From contig NC_065563.1 in the NCBI RefSeq assembly GCF_022605725.1, positions 11,558,518 through 11,622,517 of the forward strand: 64,000 nucleotides of DNA, read 5' to 3'. Under the pieces are notes generated by a model. The model had not been told where the DNA came from. It did no database searches and worked only from the letters and a program-made list of their open reading frames with translations. The position numbers and the translations under genes were made by a program. Positions 54,601-63,500 of the stretch are shown piece by piece (position 1 is the first letter of the stretch; every line of letters begins with the position of its first letter). Origin of the DNA: Anthonomus grandis grandis. Lineage: Eukaryota; Arthropoda; Insecta; Coleoptera; Curculionidae.

Positions 54601-56131
54601 CCTCTTATGCACTGCAATCAGCACTCCCTCGCCACGAGAACATTCACTAGTAAAAGCCGATCTCTCCTTTCGGTATACAGTATAATTGGAGTTCATTATC
54701 AAAGTACTCTATTACATTTACTCTTACTATAGTTATGAATTATTTAACTTAACATCAAATAATAAATAAACACCACTACGGATTCGTTCCCAAAAGATCG
54801 ACGGAAATGGCCATTTATAGTGCAATACAATATATCATGGAGAATCTTGAGAGAAAGGCCACTGTGGCCGGACTGTATTTACTGATTTGTCTAAGGTGTA
54901 CACACGGTTGACCATTCTTTACTGCTGGACATCCTGGAATGGTATGGCATCAGGGGTGCAGCATCTAAATTACTCAGTTCATATCTAGAGCAAAGAGAAC
55001 AAATAGTTTGTGTGACACATTCCGGCTCACCAACGTTTTCCCGCCCCCAAATTATAGGAAGAGGTGTGCCTCAGGGCTCAATCTTGGGACCTGTGCTCTT
55101 CCTATTATATGTCAATGGCTTGCCTGAGCTGTTCCCTTCTGATATGATTTGTCAATTCGCCGACGACACATCAGTTATAGTTGCCAGGAGGACAGTGGCA
55201 GATCTGTCACGGGGCTGCTCAACCGCAGTGGAGCGCATGAGGACCTGGTGTCTGGACAGTAAGTTGTCTTTGAACTCTAGTAAAACGGGGTTGATTAATT
55301 TTTCGAAGGCCTCTGTTGTCTCAGAATCTCTACTTGTGTAGCCAATAGTATGAAATTCTTAGGAATACACATTGACCCCAATTTAAATTGGGAGAAACAT
55401 ATTATAAACCTTTATTCCAGATTAGCTAGCTTGTGCGGATCGATTAGAAGAAGGTTAAGTGATGTAGTGTCTGAGGTATCTCTTCGCCTATTTTATTTTG
55501 GACAGGTACGGTCGATCTTAGCATGTTTTTCTGCGAAATATATGTTATGTTTTAAACATGGTAGTATTATCATATAGTAGTACTACCAAAGTTCAAATAA
55601 TTTCTTATGTGCCATATAACTGTTGAATATTTCCGTTTAATACAGAGCGTAGTGGCATTTTGTCGCTCCCACGGTGTCTCTCTGGTGGCCATAGGACCCG
55701 AAGACCCTTTAGCCAACGGCATAGCTGATGTCCTGGTTTCCGAAGGAGTTCAGGTGTTTGGCCCCAAGAAAAACGGGGCCCAAATCGAATCCGACAAAGA
55801 CTGGGCCAAGGCTTTTATGGACAGACACGGCATCCCTACGGCCAGATGGAAGTCTTTTAATAGTGCTGAGCAAGCCAAGAAGTTCATTAATAGGTAATCC
55901 CTCTATGACTGATTGTAAAAATTATATTTTATTAAATAGGGAATTTTTAGTGCTCCATTTCCGGCCCTAGTAGTTAAAGCGAGCGGTTTAGCGGCAGGGA
56001 AGGGGGTAGTAGTAGCTGCCACCAAAGAGGAGGCTTGTCGGGCAGTAGATGAAATTTTAACAGATAAAAAGTTCGGCTTAGCGGGTGAAACTGTTGTCGT
56101 CGAAGAATTGCTTAGTGGGGAAGAAGTTTCT
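48441..56131 (+). CDS. Gart: Gart, trifunctional purine enzyme, first three coding exons
   Basis: Exons 48441-48611, 55646-55893 and 55951-56131 join in frame (200 codons) with GT/AG introns. They encode the start of the GARS (PurD, phosphoribosylamine-glycine ligase) domain: KNVLVVGSGGREHAMVWKLS, IYAAPGSVGIG, IGPEDPLANGIADVL, VFGPKKNGAQIESDKDWAKA, and the ATP-grasp segment VVKASGLAAGKGVVVA with VVEELLSGEEVS at the break. In animals this domain is fused to AIRS and GART domains and performs steps 2, 3 and 5 of de novo purine synthesis in the cytosol. The donor at 56132 (GTAAGT) shows that the gene continues, and no further exon is seen before 64000. Intron 1 (7.0 kb) is expanded by nested LINEs. 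The ATG sits in ATAAAATGGCC and opens the conserved N-terminus. Confidence 0.97.
48700..48762 (+). pseudogene. Tiny LINE RT snippet (plus)
   Basis: Reads LIDKAILTGVFPNCLKTVKV, the segment just before the NYRP block of RT. It is a different copy from the LINE that starts near 48795, because the same RT segment is present again there (QIFPSAL). Confidence 0.45.
49054..51684 (+). CDS. LINE ORF2 (endonuclease remnant + reverse transcriptase), intact 876-codon frame
   Basis: The first 17 codons (49054-49102) come from the older LINE; element-derived coding begins at 49103. The endonuclease part shows YFPPKS, LLLFGDFNLPKAIW, NTLDLIFCES and DNYHPPLLTSI. The RT part shows NTNKGPGPDGIPPSIL, NYRPVCNLNAIPKLFEKIV, TDFSKAFDRVNHEILLSKL, SGVPQGSHLGPLLFNVFMND, the catalytic CFADDLKCF, and LEYASSVWSPH with LEQVQRRMLKYLAFK at the end. 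The front of the endonuclease is missing, so the copy cannot encode a full ORF2, but the RT itself looks intact. Jockey/CR1-like; the exact clade is not determined. Confidence 0.92.
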   Translation: MINESLATQIFPSALKLFVSVGSGLGKFIVGCIYFPPKSPSEKYNILSQEIDSFSGNQECPLLLFGDFNLPKAIWSSDNFCSQATSALGACPLEVESIEVISDLCSFHNLYQLNNIPNHLGNTLDLIFCESTLSAEVTAADDALVPQDNYHPPLLTSITVSRGHTNHPGRFNNQYYYDYNSANFYLINELLGQVNWNYVLQQDSLDIMLNIFYDILYSVIHIAVPLKRVSRGHFPKWFSPALKNLVISKKQAHKVFKDSGSRDDYITFSSLRSECKLLAKVCFEQYVSESERNLVDHSNIKKFWSYVNSRRLGNDLPSEMFYNDKHCLLGPALPDLFADYFKTVYSTKNYPVPESLSFNNINISNFHINISTIYNEICSLNTNKGPGPDGIPPSILKSCSFVLSHPLFILFNKSLELGVFPEFWKTSYLTPIHKAGNKGDISNYRPVCNLNAIPKLFEKIVTQHLTSFLGPTIISEQFGFKTRRSTELNLLTYADYLASVLDRGGEVHTIYTDFSKAFDRVNHEILLSKLGAAGVGGNFLRRFRSYLSDRSQIVRVNGFMSYELSVPSGVPQGSHLGPLLFNVFMNDIHSCFKYSRFLCFADDLKCFLAISSLNDCVNLQSDLSRLEEWCVQNCMDLNPAKCYSICFSKRRNTTTFAYSLCNRPLSNVTTIRDLGVIFDSSLTFSFHISEIVTKALKIIGFVKRCTRDFTNTPAIRMLYCTLIRPLLEYASSVWSPHYACYIHRLEQVQRRMLKYLAFKSKIDPVDNHHYDYRVLYELFCLPPLVVRREQRDLKNLYNLLTASVDSPDLLYSIGLAIPTRNTRSNSLFYQPFCRTNIKYNSFIARSARLANNSTSLNIDFNISPRRFAKFVEDFHV
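49103..52047 (+). mobile_element. Young 5'-truncated LINE, family B copy 1 (plus)
   Basis: A 2,945-bp insertion flanked by TTAAGC at 49097-49102 and 52048-52053. It starts inside the endonuclease domain and runs through the RT, a 3' UTR of about 360 bp and a (TAAA)n tail at 52032-52047. The RT frame is uninterrupted, in contrast to almost every other TE here, so insertion is relatively recent. A related copy in reverse orientation lies 100 bp to the right. Confidence 0.93.
52146..54753 (-). mobile_element. LINE family B copy 2 (minus), 5'-truncated
   Basis: A 2,608-bp insertion flanked by ATCAAATA at 52138-52145 and 54754-54761. Its 3' end is at the left, with a (TAAA)n tail reading TTTATTTATTTA on plus at 52148-52159. 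Minus coding in pieces: NSNYTVYRKERS, GEGVLIAVHKR and IVGDFNLPHCLWLDE (endonuclease, 54702-54083). RT follows: YSELSTLDACKGPG, NYRPIPSSVPKLFERIVY, TDFSKAFDRVNHAIFLSKL, SGVPQGAHLGPVFLNIFIND, KFADDLKVYRRV and LEYCSCIWSPPYNNHIQ. There are frameshifts, so it is inactive and older or less protected than copy 1. Confidence 0.92.
55646..55893 (+). CDS. Gart: Gart exon 2
   Basis: Acceptor TTTAATACAG; SVVAFCRSHGVSL to AKKFIN; donor GTAATC, phase 2. Confidence 0.96.
55951..56131 (+). CDS. Gart: Gart exon 3 (ATP-grasp)
   Basis: Acceptor AATTTTTAG after a 57-bp intron; APFPALVVKASGLAAGKG to GEEVS; donor GTAAGT, phase 0. Confidence 0.96.
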
Positions 56132-56662
56132 GTAAGTATAACCTCTCAAATGGTACTCTTAAGAGGTTTAGTATTTTACCCAGATCCTATAGTCGAGAAA
56201 TTTTAACCACGTATTCTACATCAAAAATAATCCTATAAACATACGTCAAGAAATGTTTCCCCTCTGAGGATTTAATTTTAAGAATGCCCTGTTCTACCTT
56301 TCTCTTTAGCAAAGGAATCCATGTATAATTGAAATCAACCTAAAAGTAGCTATGCATTTATCGTCATTTAAGAATTTTGAAATTTGTTCCTTTGCTAAAA
56401 TTGAGGAAGCAGCCCAGTTTATTCTATGATTATTGTCAAACGTGTAATTTGACTATATAAAGGATTTTAAGCATTTCGATGAACCTGTATTTTTACCTGT
56501 TTGACCTTCAGTCTGATGTATGGTGGGATGAATTGTTCTACCTTCATGATATAGATAGTAAAGTTGAGTATCTGACTCATAATATAAAGTATTAATTTGA
56601 TAAGCATGCTCCCATAAGCTATTTTACGTTTCCTAGACCGTGACGCTACTGGTTGCCCTAAC
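56132..56662. other. Gart intron 3 start, no gene seen
   Basis: AT-rich intron sequence after the donor at 56132. Its right edge (about 56617-56662) belongs to a dispersed repeat also found, inverted, near 62910-62960. Confidence 0.5.
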
Positions 56663-56730
56663 CAAAGTTTACTGAATAAAATACTTATTTAAATATTTAA
56701 ATATTTAAATATTTTATTCAGTAAACTTTG
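56663..56730. mobile_element. 68-bp palindromic mini-element with 7-bp target duplication
   Basis: Arms of 21 bp (CAAAGTTTACTGAATAAAAT... and its exact complement) enclose an AT core of TTTAAATA repeats. CCCTAAC flanks both sides (56656-56662 and 56731-56737). A related sequence at 62874-62960 in the opposite orientation has the same flank without the insertion and with a single GTTAGCG, i.e. an empty site. Confidence 0.85.
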
Positions 56731-56737
56731 CCCTAAC

Positions 56738-57589
56738 AGTCTAGGAAATGTAATGTGCATCGATGAACTCGGTTCCCTACACAGCGTGTGCAACGTGGCG
56801 AATTTCTTATTCTGGCCCGTTTCAGTGCGTTTCCGTAACTAAGTAAAAGCGTTTTGAGTCGCCCACGTTCAAGCCAGAAGGGTTTTTTCGTGTATTTATT
56901 AGTTGTGTTTTGTGATTGTGATAGATATATGAATCAAGACACGACAGAAAATATGCTGAATTTATAAATACGTTTGATTCGAATATTAGAGTAATTAAAT
57001 CCGACGAATCCATACTTATCTTACGAACCACCATCGAACAAGATCTCAATATTATTGCGAAAAAATGGATCAACAACTTTTCTATTTCTAACTACTTGCA
57101 CAGAATGGATTGTAAACAGAACATATCCTAAAATAAAAAAACTGCAATATCGAAAACATTGGGTTTGTTAACATAATGCTAAAAATAAAGAAAGAGAAAC
57201 AAGCAGCGTAAGAAATAGGAATAGGTGCTGCGGCGCGAAAATATTCATTAAGGTTAAAAAAGAAAACAAATTTTCAAGGTGCAGGGACCATTTGCTTAAG
57301 GAGGGTCTAAACGCCATTATCGAGGTAAGTTATAAGTGCTCAGTTATGACTGTTAATAAATAGTAAGCTAAAATAACACTTCAAATCTTGAAGATTTTTA
57401 TATTGATAGCTGTTTTGTCCCGCGTATTTCTAGGGTTTAATTTTGTTATGTTGGCGACAGGCGGCCATTCGCGATAAATGCTAACGACAGGTCCGGACTT
57501 TTAATTTATAAATATGTAAAATTTAATTTTCAAGCAGAACAAAAATGTAACAGATTTTTGTAGTACAGATAATTAAATATATGATAGCA
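56738..57589. other. Non-coding, with part of a dispersed repeat
   Basis: 56738-56800 is the minus-strand counterpart of 62874-62940 (shared GCACACGCTGTGTAGGGAAC). The rest has no recognised coding. Confidence 0.5.
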
Positions 57590-58323
57590 GTAGGGCATAC
57601 TCGCTGGGGGAGCACGCCACTATCTTCCAGGCCGAAGTATTCGCTGTATTAAAATGCGGACAGAAAATCCTAAGCTGCGGACACCGCAATACAGTCGTAT
57701 CAATATGCTAGGACAGCAGAGCTGCCATTAAGGCTATCACGGCCGCAAAGGTAAGCTCCAAGCTTGTACTAGAGTGCATAAAAGTCCTGAAAAAACTGGT
57801 ACAGGTTGACTGCAGGGTCCAGCTCGTCTGGATACCTGGCCACGCAGGCCATGCAGGTAATGAGGAAGCGGACTGACTGAAGCGAATGTGCCGATGAGGC
57901 CTGAACCCATAGTTGGTATCGCCAAATGCGTTGCGGTCGCGTCAATGAAGGGTCTGCTGGACAAGTGGATCCACCGAAGATGGACTGAGTCCCATGGTAT
58001 GAGACAGGCCAAAGCGCACATAGGTGGGCCCTCTGCCTGTCTCACCAAAAATCTACTACGCCTAAAAATTCGGCTAGTGACAGGTCTTTTAACCGGTCAC
58101 TGGCACTTAAGAAGCCATGTCCATACTATCGGTATTGCGGACAACCCGGAATGCCGATGGTGCTGTGAGGAGGATGAAATCGTTGACCATGTAGTCGGGG
58201 AGTGCCCGGCATTCACGCGCGCCAGGTTCAATTACTTGGGTAACACTTTCAGTGTACCAAGTGACTTTAAGTCCTTCAGACCAGAGAGCCTTATAGGTTT
58301 CTCTAAGGCCGTTGGGCTCTGGT
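57590..58323 (+). pseudogene. LINE 3' part: RNase H and zinc-knuckle tail (plus)
   Basis: Plus strand. HATIFQAEVFAVLKC carries the first RNase H Glu region, an in-frame stop precedes DSRAAIKAITAAK (second acid), then VQLVWIPGHAGHAGNEEAD (third). After frame changes it ends LLTGHWHLRSHVHTIGI, NPECRWCCEEDEIVDH, ECPAFTRARF: the C-terminal CxxC...H...C zinc motif of RNase-H-carrying LINEs (I/Loa/R1 groups). It is clearly GC-richer than the neighbourhood. RT is absent on the left, so the copy is 5'-truncated. Confidence 0.88.
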
Positions 58324-59028
58324 AACCCCCGGTGGGGCATGACGGGTCCATCAGGAGACCTATAGTTGGAGCAATGGATCTTTGCGTTCACGTCACTAAA
58401 CTATCATTCAACTCAACACAATTGTTTCTCATCCGCTCTCTTTCTAATTTAGACAAATCAAATGAGAAGGAGCACAGAACGTAAGTCTTCAAAATACTCG
58501 ACCTACGGTCGGAGCGACAGTTATGAGTTAGACAAGGACAAACATTCGATCGTATGTCTATGATAAACTTTCAACATCATTGGCTCCCCGTCGGGTTTTA
58601 AAATCGATTATTTCCTTCCGCGAGGGTGTTTTCGCAAAAATGTACTAAATATAATACATTTTTTATATAGAAGTATACTGGTATAATATATGTTTTATGT
58701 TTGTATGTATATTAAAAAAATAACTTTCTTCTAATGAACAAAGGAAACCACGGCTTGTAAATAAAACAAGTTTTAATTTAGAATTTTCTGTAATAACACC
58801 TCATGTTAAGTACATTTTGTGGAAAGTTCTTTGTACATCTTAGATCTTCGTCTACAACCACAAGCAACCATGTTTGTTTATGTTCTCGACTTTGCTTTGC
58901 CTTGCCAAAGAGTTTTAGAGAAATTTGATTTCTTTTTTTTTTATTTACTGTTCATTGTTATGTTTTGTGTTTGGTTGAAGCTCTATTGAAATAGTTTTTT
59001 GCCAAACCTTTTTCTGTTTTACAAACAG
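58324..59028. other. Non-coding spacer
   Basis: No gene recognised. A small CGACC-TAC-GGTCG palindrome lies near 58499-58511. Confidence 0.45.
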
Positions 59029-59265
59029 TTTTTTCATAAAGACACAAGTTCTTTACATTTTCATAAAGACGAAAATGTACTGGATATGTGGAAAAAATCA
59101 TTAGAGAAATGTACACCAGAAGTATGGAACGCTAAGGTTTGCCACACTGAAAAAATAATCAAGGACTGGTATAATAGGGAAGTCATTATTGAAGAGATAC
59201 CCCAAATTCTGATTAGTTTAAACAGTAAAACTAGCTCGGAAGATAGTGACAGTGATTATTCATAA
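59029..59265 (+). pseudogene. Unidentified acidic C-terminal coding fragment (plus)
   Basis: After an acceptor-like TTTACAAACAG at 59028, an open frame of 79 codons reads FHKDENVLDMWKKSLEKC and HTEKIIKDWYNREVI, and ends in an acidic Ser-rich tail (SEDSDSDYS). The style, helical with an acidic end, looks like a real spliced protein end, possibly of a transposon. I do not recognise the family. It lies 1.5 kb upstream of the MULE transposase in the same orientation and might belong to that element. Confidence 0.35.
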
Positions 59266-59876
59266 TTCAATTTTCTACCTTAAACTTATTGATATTTTTT
59301 TGTTCAATGAGAAAAAACTTGTTTTGAAAAAAATGTTTTGGTGTAAGAATATTTGGGTAACGGTATAAAATACGGGTTGCTCCATTTCTTTTAGCATATT
59401 ATCATAATAAGTATCTCTTATTAACTAAATCTCTTGTTTGTAAAAAAAAAAAATTTAAATGGAGGTACAAATGATTCATTTTTTGTTTTTTTTTTGTTAA
59501 TAACTTGTTTTTAGAAATAGGACTGCAATAAAGTAAATAATAATGATTTTGTTTAAAACGCTCATGAAAACATTAAAATTATGTCTCAAACCTTTATACA
59601 AAGCTTTTCATAAGCTTTAAAGGAATAAAGTTCATGGAAATTTATTGTTATATAATATGAATACTGTCTATTTTCGATGAAAATCTTTCTTTATTAAAAA
59701 TTATTATAAATATTTTATTGTGAAGTAAAAACAAATATTATGATAACTTTTATGAGGTCCTAAAAGACACTGTGTATGAAGTATCTATTGCATTTATAAG
59801 TAGAAAAGACGTGAGTAATTTAAAAAAATATTCTACCAGTAATAAAGAACAGCAGGTTGAAATAGATAGCAAATAG
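59266..59876. other. AT-rich non-coding stretch
   Basis: Nothing recognised. Confidence 0.45.
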
Positions 59877-60230
59877 CTATAAATAAATTAGCTGCCCTAA
59901 AAGTGACAATATACTAAAAACAAATTTCAAATAATCGCAGATTTCATCTCTGGCGAAAATCGCCACCCACGGAAATTGGGCATGAAAACCTATTATTTTT
60001 TTTAAGTTTAAAAATGCCTCCGCCACTGATGCTGGTTTGACAACTGATTGATTCATATAAAGATCAACCTTGAACACGTGATGACGTAAACGCAAAGATC
60101 CATTGATCCAACTATATATGCACAACTGCCTTGGCAGCCCACCGTTCGACAATTCAATATATGATAAAATTATGGCGTATAAAAACGACTCGGTCTCATC
60201 AATAAAATTTACTTTTTCCATAAGATTCAA
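59877..60230 (-). CDS. Unidentified minus-strand open frame, 117 codons
   Basis: A mixed hydrophobic/charged sequence with PRQLCIYSWINGSLRLRHH, HAQFPWVAIFARDE and a hydrophobic end. I do not recognise a domain. Its first codons overlap the left arm of the inverted-repeat element at 60218, so the start may be an artefact. It could be a coding remnant of a transposon or chance. Confidence 0.2.
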   Translation of the reverse strand: MNLMEKVNFIDETESFLYAIILSYIELSNGGLPRQLCIYSWINGSLRLRHHVFKVDLYMNQSVVKPASVAEAFLNLKKIIGFHAQFPWVAIFARDEICDYLKFVFSILSLLGQLIYL

Positions 60231-60636
60231 TGCAAAAATGCTTTTTTTTAAACAGCTATATCTTTTATAATTAATGAGGTATTAAAACAATTAAAAAAGG
60301 AAATTGTTTGGAATAAATCAAATTTTAAGCTCACCATGAAAGTAAGACAGTGCTGTTGAGAGTATATCCTGCAGGGTGATAAACGTTTTTAAGCACCTTT
60401 GTTTTTAATTTTCCCATAAGAATTACATTACGCACAAATTTGCCAAACTTTCAAGTATTATTAACATCTTTTAGTTATTATATCATGATATTATTCCTTG
60501 GATCGTAGTCGCGTTTTACTGGATCTAGAGCCTATAGATCGCTTAACATTTTCCTTTTTTAATTGTCTTAATACCTTAGTAATTAAGAAAGTTATAGCTA
60601 TTTAAAAAAAAAGCATTTTTGCATTGAATCTTATGG
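60218..60636. mobile_element. Inverted-repeat element, 419 bp with ~85-bp arms
   Basis: The outer ends CCATAAGATTCAATGCAAAA at 60218 and its complement ending at 60636 match. Similarity continues inward about 85 bp with scattered mismatches (TTAAACAGCTATA versus TTAAATAGCTATA; CAATTAAAAAAGGAAA in both). The interior has no coding. No flanking duplication is visible, so boundaries are by repeat only. Confidence 0.75.
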
Positions 60637-60771
60637 ACAAAATCAAGATTATGCGTTCATTTTGCTGGGCAGTGTAGTTATCTGGTCTCTTTGAGAAATG
60701 AACACGTTTTTTAAATATTATAAACTAATTATACTTACTTAAAATATTTTATCAATTTTAGGTATATTTTA

Positions 60772-62418
60772 AGCATAGCCACAGGGTTTCGGTGGCAGAA
60801 TCCTATAGTTATTTAAGAGTAACCTCAGCTACAAAAGATTGCTTCGTCAAGTATTTTAATGATTTTAATGATTTCCATAAATCTAAACTCATGGCTACAA
60901 CGCCAAGTAATAAAATATGTGAAACTCTTGCCAATGCCCAAGTAAATCCTATGGAAAGCTCAATTTATCATTTATATGACCAATGGAGGTAATACGTATT
61001 TTTGCTTAAGTAATAATATGTTGCTTCCAGTTTTAATTTTTAAGAATGTGTAGGAAAGAAAATTATGGAGAAAGAACAAAACAAAAGTCTATTTGAAAAG
61101 CTGATTGAGAAAAAAACTCACTTTGAAGGTCACGGAACCAAGACGTTTGTGAGCGAAGAGCCATTTTGCTGTGTTATAATAACGCCCTTAATGTTTAGAG
61201 CTCACAGTATGCATTTTTCTGGTAAAATTGTTGACAGCAGTGGATCATGCGATCAAATAGGTAATTCTATAACATTCCTTTTTTGTGCTACTAAAGTTGG
61301 CGGTGTACCTCTCGGCTGTGTGATCCACAACAAGTATATGAATTTTGTTTTCAAAAACTTAGAGAAAACCTGGGATGTGATGGGTTTTCTGGTAAAGGGG
61401 CACCTGCTGGATTTATGACGAATGATTCAATTGCAGAAATAAATGCGCTCCACGCTATATTTCCTATATCAACTACATTACTCTGCACTTTTCATGTTAT
61501 GCAAGCTGTATGGCGCTGGCTGTGGGACTAGTCACATGGAATTGAAAAAACAGATCGACGTCCTCTTATGCAAAAATTTCGTGATGTTCTATTGACTGTA
61601 ATCTATTCAAAGATGAATTATGCAGCAATATCCATTATTTTTAAACTATTCCAAAGAAATGTGGAAAAGAAATTCAGAATGGTTCCATTGCTTTTGGACT
61701 GACCTGACAACTAGGGGCCACAATACGAATAATATAGTAGAAGTCTTCATACGTATTTTTAAAGACCTAATCCTGAAGAGATGTAAAGCTTTTAATTTTG
61801 TGTCTTTGGTAGATTTTATTATTTATTCTATGGAACAATTTTACCAACGAAAATTGATTTCTTCTGCGAATTCTAGAAAAATGTCACTTCAAATTTATTT
61901 CAAGAAATTTGCCAATAAATGTACCACACTAAATGCTACTAAAGTAAGCGACTTTAAATATACTGTTAATTCAGAGTTCGACGAACAAATGTTATACACT
62001 GTTAACATTCAAACAGAGCAATGTAATTGTCCAGATGGAGCAGGGGGGAAATTTTGTAAACATTCGTGGTGCAAATCTATCGCATGCTCCTGATTTGATT
62101 TATCAAGACCGCGTCGAGTTAGCGACATTAGCTTTAGGTAGTGGAGTAGACAATTCTTTTTTCATGGGAATGGATAATGATGATAACAAAAAAAGCAACA
62201 ATGAGTTCAACAAGCCAATGGAAGCAAATGATATAGCTGAACCTATATCAGATGAAATGATAGAACCTACCTCAGATGATAATAAATTCTCTGCTGAATA
62301 CCAGATGCAGCTATCAAAACGTAAATTAAATCTAAACAATTTTGCTGAAGGGAATCAATCAAGATTTATGCTAGAACACATTTCTAAACTTGTCCTATGC
62401 CATTGGGCATGGAAGTAG
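60772..62418 (+). pseudogene. Mutator-like (MULE) transposase with SWIM motif (plus)
   Basis: Starts after an acceptor-like TTTTAAG with HSHRVSVAESYSYLRV. A short intron or frame change lies near 60990-61055 (HLYDQWR to KENYGER). The catalytic domain shows FSGKIV-DSSGSCDQIGNSI (first Asp), GGVPLGCVIH, then in another frame GFMTNDSIAEINALHAIFP (second Asp), LCTFHVMQAVWRWLWD (the C/H motif of MULEs) and RGHNTNNIVEVFIRIFKD (Glu). YTVNIQTEQCNCPDGAGGKF with FCKH is a SWIM zinc finger (CxC...CxH). An acidic tail ends at 62416. At least three frame breaks and a stop in WD*SHG: the copy is dead but the full-length architecture is visible. Confidence 0.9.
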
Positions 62419-62455
62419 TCATTAATATTTTTTACTGCCTGTACCTCATCATGTA

Positions 62456-62641
62456 CAAGTCGTGGTCATAAAATTAGAAACACCCTGAAATTATAAAAAA
62501 TATATTACTCTATAGCAATTATTAAAGAACTAATAGCGAATTTGGAAAATTCAATCCAATAATTCTCAGTTGACGTGTTTTACACAGGTCTATTATAATT
62601 TTTAAAACATTGGGGTGTTTTTAATTTTGTAGCCACCACTG
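62456..62641. mobile_element. Tc1-like MITE, 186 bp
   Basis: The ends are inverted repeats (CAAGTCGTGGTCATAAAATT on the left; CAGTGGTGGCTACAAAATTA inward from the right), continuing ...AAACACCC in both. TA flanks both sides (62454-62455 and 62642-62643). There is no coding inside; the ends resemble Tc1-family termini. Confidence 0.8.
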
Positions 62642-62873
62642 TATACATATTTTTACAATTATTATTCTTTTGTTAAATAATAAATTAAAATTAGCTTAAT
62701 AACGAACGTTACCTTAAAATAATATTATTTCTTCTTGTGTTACTATGCTGTTTTGCTAATATTCTACAATAAGTAAATAAATAACAATAAAACAGTACGA
62801 ATAATCTATATTTTTATCACCTTTGTGATCTACATTAAATTATATAATACCAATCAATGTAAGCATCACTTTG

Positions 62874-62960
62874 TTGCACACGCTGTGTAGGGAACGGAGT
62901 TCATGGATGCGCATTACATTTCCTAGACGGTTAGCGCAACCAGTTGCGTTAAATGGAAAC
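62874..62960. repeat. Dispersed repeat, inverted relative to 56617-56800
   Basis: About 85 bp, from GCACACGCTGTGTAGGGAAC through CATTTCCTAGAC to GGAAACGTAAAA, matching the minus strand of 56617-56800. It serves as the empty site for the 68-bp palindrome there. Confidence 0.75.
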
Positions 62961-63500
62961 GTAAAAATGCCTCCTGTAAGGTCCATTAGAGTGACTAAGC
63001 CTTATGCACCATGGTTGACTTATGCAATAAGAGGTTTAATGAGGGAAAGAGACAAGGCAAGGCTCAAATGTAAATTAAACAACTCTACGAAAAATTTTGA
63101 ACATTATAGAATGCTTCGAAATCTTACTAAAACTTCTATACGTAAGGAAACGTTGGCTTATTTGCAATATTTGGAGACCCAAAAGGATAAACGAAAAGTT
63201 TAGTTATAGACCTCAATGTTTATGTTCCTACAAATACAGTTATTCAGATTCCTCCTGAATTGTTAAATGTGGTTTCTGCAGCGTTTTTAAAAAATCAAAC
63301 AACTGTCATAATAAAGTGGCATATTATAATTATAATAAAATAAGGGAGGCATACAATTTACTTTCAAATTGGTCGATCCCTCTGATGTGTTTAAGTATGT
63401 GCAGTGAGTATTGAGTCAAATGCTACAGGTATTGATGCGATAACAGTTCAGATGGTGAAACTTTGTTTGCCTGTAATAATATTTATTTATTTACGGGATG
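62955..63500 (+). pseudogene. LINE endonuclease-RT linker fragment (plus)
   Basis: Open 62970-63200: RVTKPYAPWLTYAIRGLMRE, RDKARLKCKLNN, HYRMLRNLTKTSIRKE; then with frame changes IPPELLNVVSAAFL and SIESNATGIDAITVQMVKLC by about 63460. This is the region between endonuclease and RT (PWxTxxI...RD+A...Y+xLRN) followed by the first RT block. Both ends are truncated. The open frame's ATG lies in the repeat to the left. Confidence 0.75.

Larger units (their letters stand above)
48795..55590 (+). mobile_element. Old LINE split by two later LINE insertions (plus)
   Basis: Three plus-strand pieces of one RT: 48795-49102 (linker DGQSIENPPLITKLFAQHF, then GLNEIPVFILKFVGIH and QIFPSAL), 52048-52145 (NIAN-RPVSVLPSISKVFERLIYQ) and 54754-55590 (NKHHYGFVPKRSTEMAIYS, GVPQGSILGPVLFLLYVN, CQFADDTSVIVARR, then the thumb region MKFLGIHIDPNLNWEKHI). 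Omitting 49103-52053 joins FPSALK to QAKVEM in frame, and omitting 52146-54761 joins LIYQI to INKHHYGF in frame. Some stops and frameshifts exist within the pieces, so it is an old, inactive copy. The whole lies in Gart intron 1. Confidence 0.9.
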
